Positions 1 to 12,654 of a stretch of DNA of 64,000 bases are shown piece by piece. Source of the DNA: Brachycybe producta (Eukaryota > Arthropoda > Diplopoda > Playtdesmida > Andrognathidae). The notes below the pieces were generated by a model. That model saw only the letters and a program-made list of their open reading frames with translations. It searched no databases and was not told the origin of the DNA. Made by a program: the position numbers and the translations under genes. Where the stretch lies: the NCBI GenBank assembly GCA_036925085.1, contig JAUPFP010000006.1:7879325-7943324 (forward strand), written 5' to 3'. The first letter of the stretch is position 1, and each line of letters starts with the position of its first letter.

Positions 1-1400
1 TAATAACTATTTCCTCCCCCCCCCCCTTTCAGGGTCTCTTATAAAGATTTTTTTTATCTTCTCGCCTCAAATTGACAGAAGAAACTCGAAACCAATAAAT
101 AGAAACAGATTTCGAACAGGAAAAATCCATTATCACAACAACAAGTTAACCACACAAGATGTAGAAAGCCAAAAAAAAAAAGTTTCATCATCAAAATAAG
201 ACCAGAAATATACCAACATTAATAACAATAACAACAACAACAATAATAATAATAATAATAATAAACTCCATAACCCGTTTTCCTCCTCGAACAAACTTAA
301 AAGAAGTCATTATAACAACATTCTAACCCCCAAACCGTTTTCACCAACTTAAATTCATCTCGTATCCTACAGAAGAAAAAAAAATATCCTAAATGAGGAT
401 GTTATTTAAATGAGATTATAGACAATAATTTAAGTACATTACAAATTAGAAACATAAAACCTCAACCTAATTTTTTTTTTGTTTTGTTTATAATAAATAA
501 GAAAAAGTTTCAAGCAAATGGAATTAAAGTGGATTATGAAGCCTTTTAACAAAATAATAATCTCAACTTATATACAGTAGGTCTATGTGTCTATGGGAGT
601 TTTACGCTAGAACAAAATGGATCAAGAAGGAGATTCCAGTTTTGCTAATGATGCATTTATGCAAATTAACAAATATAAGTGGCAAAAATTGGCACTCCAA
701 AATTAAGCCAAAAACATTCACTTAGTATTGGGGTTTTATATGCGTATATAAAAAGCATTTTTCTTCGCCATCATAAACGTTAATCTACACTGTACAATTT
801 GCAAACAACATTTTTCACGCTTTTTTAAGTTCATTGAATTCTTTTCTAACCCCCATCCCGCCCCCCCCCCCCAAAAAAATGATATAAAGTTTAACAATAA
901 GCTATTTATTTGTACATGATTGCGGACACACTCTTCGAAGAGAGTCTCATTAAAGAAGTTATTTTTGTATTAATGTATTCATAATTTTTGGTATTATGTA
1001 GTGAAACGCAAAATCCCCCCAAAAAAATCACAAACACTCAACAATAGAAAACCCGCCTTGCAACTTGCATAAAATAAAAAGGGACTATAAACGTAGAGCA
1101 GTGTTGTCTAACCCTTTTTATTTTATATATTTTATATATTTTTTATTTTATATTTATTTATAGTTTCAAATGCAGAAACTATACCATATGTAAAATTTAC
1201 TACTAATATTATTTAGTGACTAATTAAGTTCAATTATTTTTAGGTTAATGTACGCTTTGCATTTTGGAATTAAGACATGTCACCAACAAATAAGCGCACA
1301 ACTTTTTTTGAAAAATTTAATAAAAACCCACAAAGGTTCGAGTTTGGTATGCCGAAATTGACTGAATGAAACACTGACTTATGACTCTACTATACACTGG
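1..1400. other. AT-rich DNA without recognised gene
   Basis: Contains a CAA/TAA microsatellite (about 222-264), poly-C and poly-A runs (14-25, 860-880) and no ORF with coding character. It could be intron or untranslated sequence of a gene lying to the left. Confidence 0.5.
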
Positions 1401-1837
1401 CAGGGGTGCCCACAGGGGGGGTAGCCTGGTGAGCAACTCGCCATTTGCCTTTTTTTTGGGGGGGTGATTGAAATTTTGTATTAAAATATTTTTATAAAAA
1501 TCAGAATGGGCGAAAATCTAAATTTATTATTTAATTTATATTTTAAAAGAAAGTAGTGTTTCAGCCACTGTTATACGTCATATTACAAGTGCAGTTTTCT
1601 TACTGCTCGCTAAGCTCGCCGGAATTGATAGCAAGAGTATACTATAAAATAATTGCTCGTGCAATAGGGAAAATATTCATGTTTTCCAAAGTTGAAAGAC
1701 TTTGTTTAAAACACTTCTTATGGCCAATTGAAATTATATTTGCAAAGTTATAAAAAAACGGGGGGGGGGGAATTCTCAACTGGCTTTGGGGGGGGGGGAA
1801 TTCTCAACTGGCTTTGGGGGGGGGTTGGGCACCCCTG
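1401..1837. mobile_element. hAT-like non-autonomous element
   Basis: The ends are CAGGGGTGCCCAC and its inverse GTTGGGCACCCCTG, a typical hAT terminus. Similar octamers (CTATACAC and CTATACAG) flank it, offset by three bases on the left. The interior has no transposase. Near its right end a G-tract plus AATTCTCAACTGGCTTT unit is repeated about two and a half times (1762-1820). Confidence 0.7.
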
Positions 1838-3372
1838 CTATACAGAACATGTAGTAATTCTTGAAATACATTATAGTAAATGAATGTAGAAGGAGGTAAG
1901 ATTTTGAAGCAATTCAGGGCACATACACCACGTCTTAAGCTTAAACTTCATTCACGCGACGTCGAGCGAGCGTCACCACACATGCGCGTCTTCATACCAT
2001 ATACAAGCAACTATTAGCGACTTGTCAAAGCGTCGCGACTTGCTACTCAAGGTTTAAAATGGTGCCTAATTTTAAATTTTCACTTTACGTTTTTTTTTTA
2101 AAAAAACTCAGTCAAATTTGACCTTTTTTTTAACAACTTTCATAAAACATTTAATTTCAAAAACATCAATCATAAAAAAAAATTTTCAGCTAAATTCCTT
2201 TTTTTTTTCTTCTTCAAGTTTTTTCGTCGTGTTTTCCATTTCTTGTCTCTAAACGTGGGGTAATAAAAAGTTTTTAAACCTATGTTTAAATTCAAATCGT
2301 AGTATAAAACAAAATTAGATATAAACTTCCATAAAAGTGGTTTATAATACGCACACTACCAGCCTATACCACTGAACACTGAATAAGGTACAAAAAACAT
2401 AACTTTGTTATTAAAAACCCATTTACCTCTTGTGCCGATATCTTGATATGTCTGTCACAATGAAACATAATATTCTAAATTACAATTCACATTTCTTTTA
2501 AGTTGCATTACAGATGAACTACTGTATATAATTAGCCCACTTAACAGAAATAATTACCAATATCTTCTTAATTGAGCGACAAATTTCATACACCCAACCA
2601 ACGTTCACTATACAAATTTATTATTAGCCAATGTGCAGCAACACTTAATTTGGCTAGTGTTTTAAGCCGGAAAAATCCCCATGAATGGCGAATTTGGCTG
2701 GCAGGTATTCCAAATACCAAGTATTTTGTACAAAAAAAAGAAATACCCAGGAAATAATCTCACTAATACGTTTGTACTGGTGAAAGGTTAAATATGCATG
2801 ATTTAAATTAATTGGGGTGATTTGTATAAATGCATAAATATGTCGTATAAACGCTCCCCTCCCAAAAAAAAACAATACATGCTGATGACTAGATGTCACC
2901 TCACAAATGATAGAATGTGGCGTCATTTAGTTTTACTCATTGTAATGCCTGGATGCCCTTTGGAAATATGCTCCTTCTCAATCACGGTCATTGCCCTGAT
3001 AGGAGTTGTACTTGACGCCCAAACGACGGTACAAGTACAAGTGTGCTACACTGTACTCCAATGTGCTAACTTTAGACCAGGGCGACAACTAGGGCACTAG
3101 GCCTGTACATCACTTTTTAGAGGGACCACATAAAATCCTCTAAAAATATCCACAAATACAATATATATTTATTTACAAGATCTTTCGTCACTATTCCAGT
3201 AACTGTGGCAACGTAAGTAAGACACTTTCCCAAACTGACGTTAATCAAAAGCTAACTGAAATCAATAATTTCCCAAGTCAGAGTAAATCATTTCCAACTA
3301 TCACAAGTAGGAATATAATTATATTTTTAAGTGGCTCAGCAAGTAACAAATATTTGCTAAATGCTTTACTTG
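1838..3372. other. Noncoding AT-rich interval
   Basis: A less AT-rich patch at 1930-2055 (CGACGTCGAGCGAGCGTC, GTCGCGACTTG) looks like one end of an inverted-repeat element whose partner I did not find. The 2822-3100 ORF has no recognisable domain. Confidence 0.4.
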
Positions 3373-3585
3373 ACAGGTAATTGACTAGTTATAAATCGGG
3401 GAGAACTTCAGTTGGCTCCGCCCTTGTTATGACGAACGCAACTTCTAATTGGTTGGTTATGTAGTCTGACGTCACACGCTCCGCCCTTTTCAACGTCAAA
3501 CCACACAACAAACCAATTAGAAGTTGCCGGTCGTCATTACAAGGGCAGAGCCAACTGAAGTTCTCCCCGATTTCTAACAGTCTGT
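3373..3585. mobile_element. hAT-like MITE family A, copy 1, with perfect 8-bp target duplication
   Basis: A 213-bp near-palindrome flanked by TTTACTTG at 3365-3372 and 3586-3593. Ends are ACAGGTAATTG and GTCTGT. Shared subterminal sequence: AGTTGGCTCCGCCC, CAACTTCTAATTGGTT and a central TGACGTCA-type core. It encodes no protein. The 8-bp duplication and the CAG ends place it with hAT elements. Confidence 0.8.
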
Positions 3586-4466
3586 TTTACTTGTGGAACT
3601 CGAGCCAAGACATTTAGTCAAGAATGACTACATCACCAACACCCCCACAAATCCAGTCTAGAAAATGCCTTGACGACATTTTGTAGATTGCCTTGTTGTT
3701 ATGAAGCATTTTTCTTATTACCTAGTAATTATGCAGAATGGCCAACTTCCCACTTTGACGACTTACAGCGTTCAAACCAAATTTTCTTCGACACCACACT
3801 TAACGGTAAAATAAAACGTAATTTGTGCAAATTAATTATGAAAAAAAAAATTCAGTTTAGTCTTTTTTTTTAAATTTAAAAAATCCTTAATTGAGTTAGT
3901 TGCTTAATTGAGCCTGATCTTTAAACATGTCTATTAAAAAAAAATACAAGACTCAATGAAAATTGTTGACATCAATTAAGAAGTTTGATATTTCAAAAGA
4001 AAAAAATATATATTTCAGTGTTAAAAAAATCGAATGGAATGCTCAGTCATTAATTATTCACACACACACAAAAAAAATGTTTTAATCTTATTAACTTTAA
4101 TTAACCCGAGTGTCAGTTTCAGAAGTAGAAAAAAAATACCTCTGTAATTATTATCATTACAATAATTTTAATGTTTATCTAATTCGTTTTTTGTACGTGT
4201 TTTTGTAATGTCAAAATAGAAGGAAAACCTTCAAAACTAACGCTCTCAATTATCATGTATACCTACTGCAGAATGCATGACTAAACAATTTGCATTTAAA
4301 TTATTTTTTTTTTTGGTACAAAACTCTTTTGCCTCAAAGCTCAGAAAAACAAATTTCCATAAATTACATTTTTTTTATCATATATATATATATAAATTAA
4401 GAGTGAAAATTAACTTAGGTAAGAAAAATATGCTTAAACATCTGACATTTTCTAATACAGCGCAAA

Positions 4467-4675
4467 CAGAGGCAATTAGAAATCGAGACAAACAGAAGTT
4501 GGCTCCGCCCTTTTTATGACGAACGGCAACTTCTAATTGGTTTGTTGCGTGGTTCGACGTTGAAAAAAGGGCGGAGCATGTGTGACGTCAGACTACATAA
4601 CCAACCAATTAGAAGTTGCCGGTCGTCATAAAAAGGGCGGAGCCAACTTGTGTTCGTCCCGATTTCTAATTGCCA
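4467..4675. mobile_element. MITE family A, copy 2
   Basis: Inverted ends GGCAATTAGAAATCG and CGATTTCTAATTGCC at 4471 and 4674, with TTGGCTCCGCCC and GGGCGGAGCCAA arms. About 80% of the length can fold back. No clear target duplication. Confidence 0.8.
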
Positions 4676-5664
4676 GTAGTAGAAACCGTTAACACGAAAT
4701 GGAAGTAACTGGCGACCGCATCAAAAATATATTTTGCGTTAACGGATTTCACTGTATTTAAATATATTCTGATAACAACATAATAATATTTAAATTGACC
4801 TTTCAATACCGGTTTTTCGGTTAAAAAAAATGTATATTAATTTGGATAAAAGAATTGACCAATATTAAAAAAAACCACTGAGTTTAAAATTAAAATTTCA
4901 CATAATTATGCGTAAAAACCAAGAGTTTTTTTTTTCAAAGACTGAAGTCAAAAAAATGGTATCCGTATGCACTTTGTAACCGTTTACGAAAGTCGCAGTA
5001 AGGTCCTAACGTAAATATTCGTACAGTTAAAATGATTTCCGTGGAATTTGCATCAAGACAAAATAAAAACCTACCTATTTTATTTAACATGATTATTTCT
5101 TTTTATTATATAATTATTAGTTATGAATTCATATTTATTTTAATTTTTTTTTTAACATGGGAAATTTCTTTTTTCAATTTTTGAGGGTTATTTTTACAGC
5201 GCTTATAAACTTTTTTGCTTTATTATCGAAACTTACCGGTTTCGGCAACGCTGCGTTACCTTAAAAACCGGTAAAGGAAACCCTACTGTTCACTGCTTAC
5301 GTAGGTCTTCGTTTAAAATTATATAAAAATTATTTTTAAAAAAACATGCACCAAAACGTGCATAAGTTATAAAAAAATGACAATCAGTTAACTCAAAATG
5401 ATTACGTCCAATTCCTTTTAACTTATTTGCAAAAAATGCTACATTGGAAGACCTCACAACATCCCAGCCTTAATTGGCTGCAAAAAGGAAAAAAAAACCG
5501 CCCATACCTAATAGACTTCTTGTAAATGTGCAATGCACTTTGTTCTATAAGGTCTGCATCTTTAATCTACCTGCGGGAAATGATTATGAACAGCTGATTT
5601 TCGAACTCTTCATTATTTTGTCTTTCAGAAGAGCAAAATCAATTTTCATATTAATAACTTTCAA

Positions 5665-5745
5665 AATGACAGCAGCAACTATTGCGAGAACTATCATCGT
5701 GAAAACCACATGATAGTCACTATCGCACTGTCGCGATAGCACTAC
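5665..5745 (+). repeat. AACTATCG-type foldback fragment, copy 1
   Basis: Shares GCGAGAACTATCATCGTGAA and CACATGATAGTCACTATCGC with the longer copies at 33300 and 36140. It appears to be one end of that element. Confidence 0.6.
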
Positions 5746-5766
5746 CACAACTGGTGGCGCTGATTA

Positions 5767-5943
5767 AGCGCCAAATTGAACAAACGCCAATCTGAACTAA
5801 CGCCAAACTGAATAAACGCCAAATGGAACAAACGCCAAATGGAATAAAAGCCAAATGGAACAAACGCCAAACTGAATAAGCGCCAAATGGAACAAACGCA
5901 AAACTGAACAAGCGCCAAACTGAATAACCGCCAAAATGTGATA
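5767..5943. repeat. 15-bp minisatellite
   Basis: About twelve copies of a unit close to CGCCAAACTGAATAA, with alternating ACTGAATAA, ATGGAACAA and ATTGAACAA endings. Minus-strand ORFs here are products of the repeat and are not called genes. Confidence 0.85.
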
Positions 5944-6129
5944 AACACATGGTTAGGTTAGGTTTGGTTAATTCGAAAAAATGCATTTAGCTCATTTGGT
6001 ACAATTGGTTACGGTTTCATCCAATTTTTCATTAACCGTTTTTTTCAACGTATTCATTTCTGACGTATAAAATTTTTTATCAAATTTTAGAGAATACCGA
6101 ATAGAAAATCCAACGTTAATGTTATTTCA

Positions 6130-6222
6130 ATTTTTCAGCATTTATGAAAATCTTTTTTTTTTCATGTTTTTCATATAAAAACACATGAAAAAATAAAGAT
6201 TTTCATAAATGCTGAAAAATTT
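6130..6222. repeat. AT-rich hairpin
   Basis: The arms TTTTTCAGCATTTATGAAAA and its inverse are separated by a short T/A-rich loop. The stem is about 40 bp. Possibly a small foldback element. Confidence 0.7.
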
Positions 6223-7747
6223 ATAAAATTAAGCAAAACATAAACAAAAGTCGTTTCATAAATAAAGACGAGACACTTCGATTTACCACACATTACAAGA
6301 AAGAAAAAAGAATCCCCCTAAAGGCTGATACATGCATATTTGGAACATCCAATTTTGTGTGTCGATAATTCACAAGGTCGATATTAATGGCGGCTCATAT
6401 TTTTTTTATTCTCCCCCCCCCCTCAACCTGTAAGTCAACAATCATTTTGACAGCAATTTTTCTAACAAAAAAAAATATAATAATTCTCTAGTTATTACCA
6501 AAGCGAAAATGCATATATTGAGAGGAAAGAAAAAAAAAATGCATGTGAAAAAATTCTGACAAAAATTTCGAATTTATATGCAGTGTGTCCATCAATTGTA
6601 AATTTCGTTGACGTGCAAAGAAATCGTATGTTAAGTTCTAAAGAAAAAGTCCAAGCAAGCAGCACGAAAGGTTTTATTTTTGTGTTTTGTAGACCCAACC
6701 TTGCAAAAGCACCAAATTTCATATTCAGTATTCACCCCTAAAATTCAAAACTAGAAAATCTCCGGAAGTTACAAAAAGGAAGGCGAAAGAAAATAAAAAA
6801 CTTTCCTGAAAAAGGTTACACAAGAGAAAGGAAATCATTATAACTAAAGGTTTAATTCGAAAAAAAAGTTTTGTTTCTCAACAACTTCAAAAGTGAAAAC
6901 GCAAACAACATTATGGTGATTTTTAAACCCCCTCTCGAACTCTGGTTACTCTGACTTTCAGAGGCAAAATGAAAAGAAACTTCAACGTGTTTTTAAGAAA
7001 CTAGAAATGGTATCACTTAAGATGACTGAATAGATATTTATTTAGTTTTTCTATCCCCTGATGGTGCAACTGCAGTAGGTGTTTGTTCTATATTAGGACT
7101 CTCCTCCCCACCAGACCTTTTTTTTTAAAGATGTCAGCAAGAAAATATCACTTTTCTAGTTTCTAAAACCACTTTCTAGTTTCCTTTAAAATCGCTCCTG
7201 AAAAACAGAATCATCAAGACTTTTAAAATCAACTGCTCATAAATGTGACATCCTCCGAGTTTGCTTAAAATGCCCTTGGTCCGAGGATATTTCTTATTAT
7301 TTCCAGATGTCACTGCACTTTTTAGCCACAAGGGCCATCTGGGGCCCTTCTCACTCCTTCGAGTTGTTTCCAGCAGGCTGGGAATCGTCAGTCCGCTTTA
7401 AGGGTCACTTCCAAAGATCACGATGTCTGCTCTGAGGAACAATAGACAGCCTATCAAAGAACTTCGAGATCTCTATTGTTCTCCTGTTTCTAGTGAAACT
7501 CTATTCACTATGTAGTTATTCGAAAAAAATCAAAACACTTTTTCAAGTTGATTATATGATTTTACTCCATATAGATACAAAAACTCTTCTTCCAGAAAAA
7601 AAAAAAAAAAAACAAGAATTGGCCATTCTCTCTGGACAAACTCAAGACAAAAGACCAAAACCAAGACTAAAAACAAGAACCCTGAGCTCACATGTGCACA
7701 CCTTTTTAAATTCTTTTCACCAGGCGGGGCCACCGTGGCCCAGAGCC

Positions 7748-7955
7748 ACAAGCAATTAGAAATCGGGACGAACACAAGTTGGCTCCGCCCTTTTTATGAC
7801 GAACGCAACTTCTAATTGGTTGGTTATGTAGTTTGACGTCACATGCTCCGCCCTTTTCAACGTCGAATAACACAACAAACCAATTAGAAGTTACCGTTGG
7901 TCATAAAAAGGGGGCGGAGCCAACTTCTGTTCATCCCGTTTTCTAAGTGCCTGTC
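7748..7955. mobile_element. MITE family A, copy 3
   Basis: Ends AAGCAATTAGAAATCGGGAC and its imperfect inverse. Flanks CCAGAGCC (7740-7747) and ACAGAGCC (7956-7963) agree at seven of eight positions, supporting an 8-bp duplication. Confidence 0.8.
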
Positions 7956-8057
7956 ACAGAGCCCAGCCATAGGTCAAACTGACCAATAGGCCTTAAGGCC
8001 TTTCTAGAGCTCGATAAAAAGATCTCTGAAAAAAACATCTAAAAGCATAAATTCCCA

Positions 8058-9030
8058 CTTAAGAGCCTAGATATAGCGTTTATTTCAAAATTTCTCCGAA
8101 TGTAGGCGCTGCGATCGTTGTTGATTGAAAAACGGTTTTTTAACGTTTTTTTTTTTCCAGGTTTGAAGTCACGTAGAAAAATAATTTTACGTGCTAATCT
8201 TATAAAAAGTAAACATCATGAAGCCAGTAGATTAAAGCACGTGCTAATTATTGTAACACCCAGTAACTTGTGATCCCGCCAAAACCATAGCCTGGGGGGT
8301 AAACAACTCATGCTTGTCCCTCCCTCCTCTCAATTAATATTCAAGTGGCGGATTGATACTCTTAGGACCGCGGTCACTTGGACCTGGTATAAAAAGACCG
8401 TGATCCTTTTTGTTCTTTGTCCACTCTTGCTCAACTTTTGTACTATGTTAGATTTTATATTCGTATCACATCATGGGCCCGTGGACGCACCTTTAATAAT
8501 GAACATTCATTCTTGTAATCTTTTTGTTTCCATACAAGAATTAATAAAGTGTTTGCAATGAGAAACTGCATTGTCTACTAGCTTGTTCTGAAACTAACCC
8601 TTCTCTAGACAAGCCGGAGACACCACAAGGCAAGGAGACATATGGATCCCAAAGAAGCAACAACATCTTCCAACCATCAAGGAAGATGTACATCAATGGC
8701 GGCCAGAAGAGATGGTCACCATCCTTCTGTGCAGATTATATACACCCCTATACAGAAGGATGATCACAATCTATCACCATCCGACCACTTCTATAGCTCG
8801 AATCTTCGCGGTGTGGTCACCACGGGATCAAGAGAAGAAACGAGTTATAAAAAACAGCATAATGATTTGGAAAATATTCAAAAGACGCCATCTAAAGCTC
8901 ACAATATTTTGTTATTGTTCTAAATTGTTTTTAACAAGAGTTCTTCAAATGTTCATGGAATGGTTTTTTGGCCCTATGGGAATTAACATGGAGTTAAAAA
9001 AACGTAAGATTTTAAATGTTATTTAAAAAC
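8058..9030. mobile_element. TTAAGAGCCTAGATA element, copy 1, interrupted by another insertion
   Basis: The left end and the next 190 bp match the complete copy at 16356 (TCTCCGAATGTAGGCGCTGC, CGTGCTAAT). The matching interior resumes at about 8907 (TTGTTATTGTTCTAAA, AGTTCTTCAAATGTT) after 650 bp of foreign sequence. The right end is replaced by a Helitron-like terminus at 9030. Confidence 0.7.
8252..8903 (+). mobile_element. Insertion resembling a solo LTR
   Basis: It starts TGTAACACCC and ends CTCACA, with TATAAAAAG near 8389 and AATAAAG near 8541 in the order expected of an LTR. It interrupts a repeat whose intact version is seen at 16356. Flanking target duplication is imperfect (ATTAT versus ATATT), so the class is uncertain. 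Confidence 0.45.
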
Positions 9031-9050
9031 TAGTGGGGTAACCTTAAACA
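9030..9050 (-). mobile_element. Short Helitron-like terminus without hairpin
   Basis: CTAGTGGGGTAACC matches the first bases of the copies at 13936 and 39590, but the hairpin is absent. Confidence 0.3.
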
Positions 9051-10617
9051 AAGCACGTTACGCGCACCACAGTGCACCGGTGCCTATAGAAGGACTGGTG
9101 CACTGGGTTGCAGGAAAATTCAATTTGACAATGATGTATAAACATTTTTTGTAAATGACAACAATTTGTTTATTTGACTGGCACATGGCTCTCGAGCTGA
9201 TTCGAGGTGGTTCTGAGTTGAAAAATGAACATATTAACTGCATTGAAATAAAGATAGAAACTTGGAACGTGAATATGCTTCAGAACATATTTCGAAAGCA
9301 AATCAACCTAGATTATGAGCATCAGTTTAAAACCCAAACTGTCAAGAGCCATTACTACTCATTAGTACTTAACCAACTTACTCCCTTAAATCTCATTTGT
9401 CTAAATCACATTTGAATGGTTTTGAAAGCATAATTAAACGACTTATGTTTGAATACTATTGAGAGATCCATGCTTTGTATTTCAACTAATTATTATCCTC
9501 ATCATCAAAAGTGTCATTTGTTGTATAGTCCTATAAAAATCCTATTATAAATGTGGTAGAGAAGCCTACCACCAGAGAAATTTACTACTCAGCCTACAAA
9601 TATAAACTCCACCACGCACAGGCGGCTCCAGACAATAGCAAACTCACCACCAAATACCAGTTTGACTGAAAAGGAACCTCCTTTAGCTCGAATACTTAAA
9701 TATTGCTAAGTCAAAGGTAAAATTCATGATCCTTTGATAAGATGTTTCATGTAACATTTCATGAGTTTAGCAATAACTTTGACTATAAGCAATCACTAAG
9801 AATTTATTTAAGAAAGTATTTGGGCTTCGGCGTGCAAAAAAAAAAGACGAAAGAAAGGTAACGTAGAGGCTAGAAGGGCACCAAATAGCAGATAGTTCTG
9901 GATAGCCGTATTTCCTACCAAATACAACATAATGACAGGAAAAAAGGGGATGGCATATGGCAACGTCATATATACAAACACACAAAAGTATAATTTTAAA
10001 TCCTCCAAATCTCTGACCACTCATTAATTATAGTCGAGCCCTGGTCTTAAGCGGATAGATTCAAGAAAACCCAAAGTGGCTCTTTACATTGCCACCGAGC
10101 TGAGTTCAGAAAACATTTAAAAAAGCATCATCATGATTGATGATCTCGTAATGAAGGTAAATTAGAAAGATTTCAAGTTTACTTTTTTTTTGTAGTTCAG
10201 TTCAACACTTTTAAGAAGGTGAATAGAGTAAGCAAGAGAAATATCATGAAAGTAGTTAGAATTTGTACGATGAATGCCAAGTGTCACAGAAAAGTGATAT
10301 CTGCAACTTTTGACTACTATTTTTTTTAAATAAGTACTACTTCCCGCCCACCTTTTAAATTAACAAGCATGTGCATTTTTGTAGACAAACACACCTTGAT
10401 AAATACCACTTGCATCACTACAGTGGTGTTATTTGGGTTGTTTTAGAATATTGAAAACCACAGAACACACACAGAGTAGAGTGTCCCAAAAAAAATCAAA
10501 GTTTGAAAATTAGAACGCATACCTTCTAAAACAATTCTCCCTTGTAAAATAATAATACCTGTAAATTTCCAGCTCATTTGAACTATTGAGCTTGAGCCCC
10601 AATGGCTCCCAAATTCT
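9051..10617. other. Noncoding interval
   Basis: Short ORFs only, without family signatures. At 9695-9800 there is a relic of the TCAAAG-type inverted-repeat element, and at 9070-9108 a small inverted GTGCACCGGTGC / GGTGCAC pair. Confidence 0.4.
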
Positions 10618-10621
10618 ATAT

Positions 10622-11326
10622 TGTGACGACCCAGTTTTGCTCCTTCTTTAATTAGAAGGAGCAGACTGAATCCTGGTGTCGTCTACTAGGCTGCTATAGT
10701 AGGCAGCTCGGCAGACGACATGAACTCCAGCTAGGGTCACTGTCAACCCCCAGGTGGAGCAGCCTGGGGGTACTTATAGGCAAGGTAGCCATTAAGGAGA
10801 GACAGTGTGGTTAGACCCTGAAAGGTGTGAGGATGTGCTGCTTTTGTGTTGGTGGCCAAAATGGCCACCATTATCCTCTGTTCTTTGTTCTTTCGGATTG
10901 GTGTTTCTGCCCTGCAGATTAGTGCTTAAATAGTAAGTGTTCTTTATATGAATAAATTATCTTTTATTTACTTTACTACACTGTGTGTCACGTGTCATTC
11001 ATTGGGGAAGTAACCGCGGGGAAGGTGGGGGTTTCCGGAGGGAGTTTCTCCGGACAATCACCGTCCTTCATCCGTCTTGTTTTGGCTTGCGGCCAGTGCT
11101 TTGTGCTGGATTCACGGTGGGATCCATCAGGGGTCCACCGTGTGGTTTCTCATCGGAGCCGTCGGCCTTACGTCCGGCGCCGTGCGGTGAGAACGACTTC
11201 TCACCTGTGCTACCCGGGAACAATATGGTAGCTAGCGCTACTATCCTGGCCCCAAGGGAGTCAGTAGTCGGGTAAGACAGAGTAGTTTTACCGGGCATTG
11301 TAACGAGCCCAAGTCGGGTTGTTACA
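10622..11326 (+). mobile_element. Solo LTR of a retrotransposon
   Basis: A 705-bp segment begins TGTGACGACCC and ends GGGTTGTTACA, with TG..CA boundaries. Four-base target duplication ATAT at 10618-10621 and 11327-11330. AATAAA at about 10951. It is much richer in G+C than its flanks. No primer-binding site, gag or pol lies beside it, so it is a solo LTR, probably Ty3/gypsy-like. ORFs inside it are not called. Confidence 0.75.
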
Positions 11327-11330
11327 ATAT

Positions 11331-12572
11331 GGCTATTACAATAGTTTTTATATTATACATGACAAATTTCAATTTAAAACAGAAATATTCATAAAAACTT
11401 ATGTATTATTTAATTTTACAACATATTACTTATGTCAATTGTATAATGTATTGAAATTAAAATAATAATTTTGAAAAAAATTACCAATTTTGCCAAAAAT
11501 GTACCAACTTGGAGACCCTTGGGGGACCTCTAAATATTGTTCAATTTATCAGAGATTTTAATAATGTTACTATCTATAAATAAAGAAACTTTTCAGTGGG
11601 TATGTGCATTCACGGATTCTTAATTTAATTTTTAATCAACATTTTTGGAACACCCTAACACAGAGGTTTCATACGAGAATGACTACATTTATAGCAATGA
11701 TAAGAACCTTGTGTTAAAGAGTGCATTCTAAAACGGCTAGCTTCCTCACACTAAAAGCACCAATGCTCTGGATAAACGACACTGAAATATTAAGAAAAAG
11801 AAGTGAAGGGATGAAAAGAAGTGCAATTTTTTTTTCTCAAATGCGGTTCAAAGAACCATGGAGATTCATAAAGCGAAAGCAACGAACAGTTTCGTCAGAA
11901 AATTAAGAAATCAATAAATTTCAATATATAATAGTTTCTTAAACTAATTTTTTAACCGTTTTAATTTTAATTTAAAGAAGTTGGCAGCATCATTCTGGAA
12001 ATGTGAGGTGATAGCCTTTGACACTAAGTTGAAATGGTGACTTATGAGAGTTCAATTCATTTTGAAGTGTGGTTTTTATGATTTTAATATAGCTTATTTT
12101 TAATTTTAAAAATTATTTTGGTAATCATAGGGTAACTCGTGACATTATTTTAACAAGAAATTTCTGGAGACATAATGGGTCTCTAAGAAATCATGAACAA
12201 AAAAAATCGTAACTTATTGAACCAATCAAACCATTTGCTTGACTCAAAAACAAAAACAAAAAAAGCACATAAACGCTTAATACATACAAGAAAAAAACTG
12301 TGTTATAAACCTTAATCTTAAAGAAAAATCCCAAAATAACAATTTATCAAAAAAAAAAAATTTTCTCAACGAAAGTCAGAAAAGAAGACTTGAGATCAGT
12401 TGTAAATCATATTATTTTCAAGCAGCACATTGTGCTTAAAGTATATACAATATTGATCATTAAAAGTAACACCCACATTCACTCTCTTTTTTTTTTTGAT
12501 AAGAAGACTTTAATAAATAGCCCTTCACAACCAGATGAGATTTTTTCTTTCTTGCTTTTCTAGTTGTTGTAC

Positions 12573-12574
<2 letters not shown>
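11331..12574. other. Noncoding AT-rich interval
   Basis: No repeats with clear ends and no coding signal were found between the solo LTR and the GA microsatellite. Confidence 0.4.
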
Positions 12575-12653
<79 letters not shown>

Positions 12654-12654
12654 T
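12575..12654. repeat. (GA)n microsatellite
   Basis: About 40 dinucleotide units, nearly pure, giving an artificial Leu-Ser ORF on the minus strand. Confidence 0.95.

Noticed and set aside
5720-5986. Two minus-strand ORFs with FAF/WRLF repeats
   Set aside because: Translation of the 15-bp minisatellite.
10983-11298. Overlapping ORFs in three frames
   Set aside because: They lie in the G+C-rich solo LTR, where stops are rare by chance.
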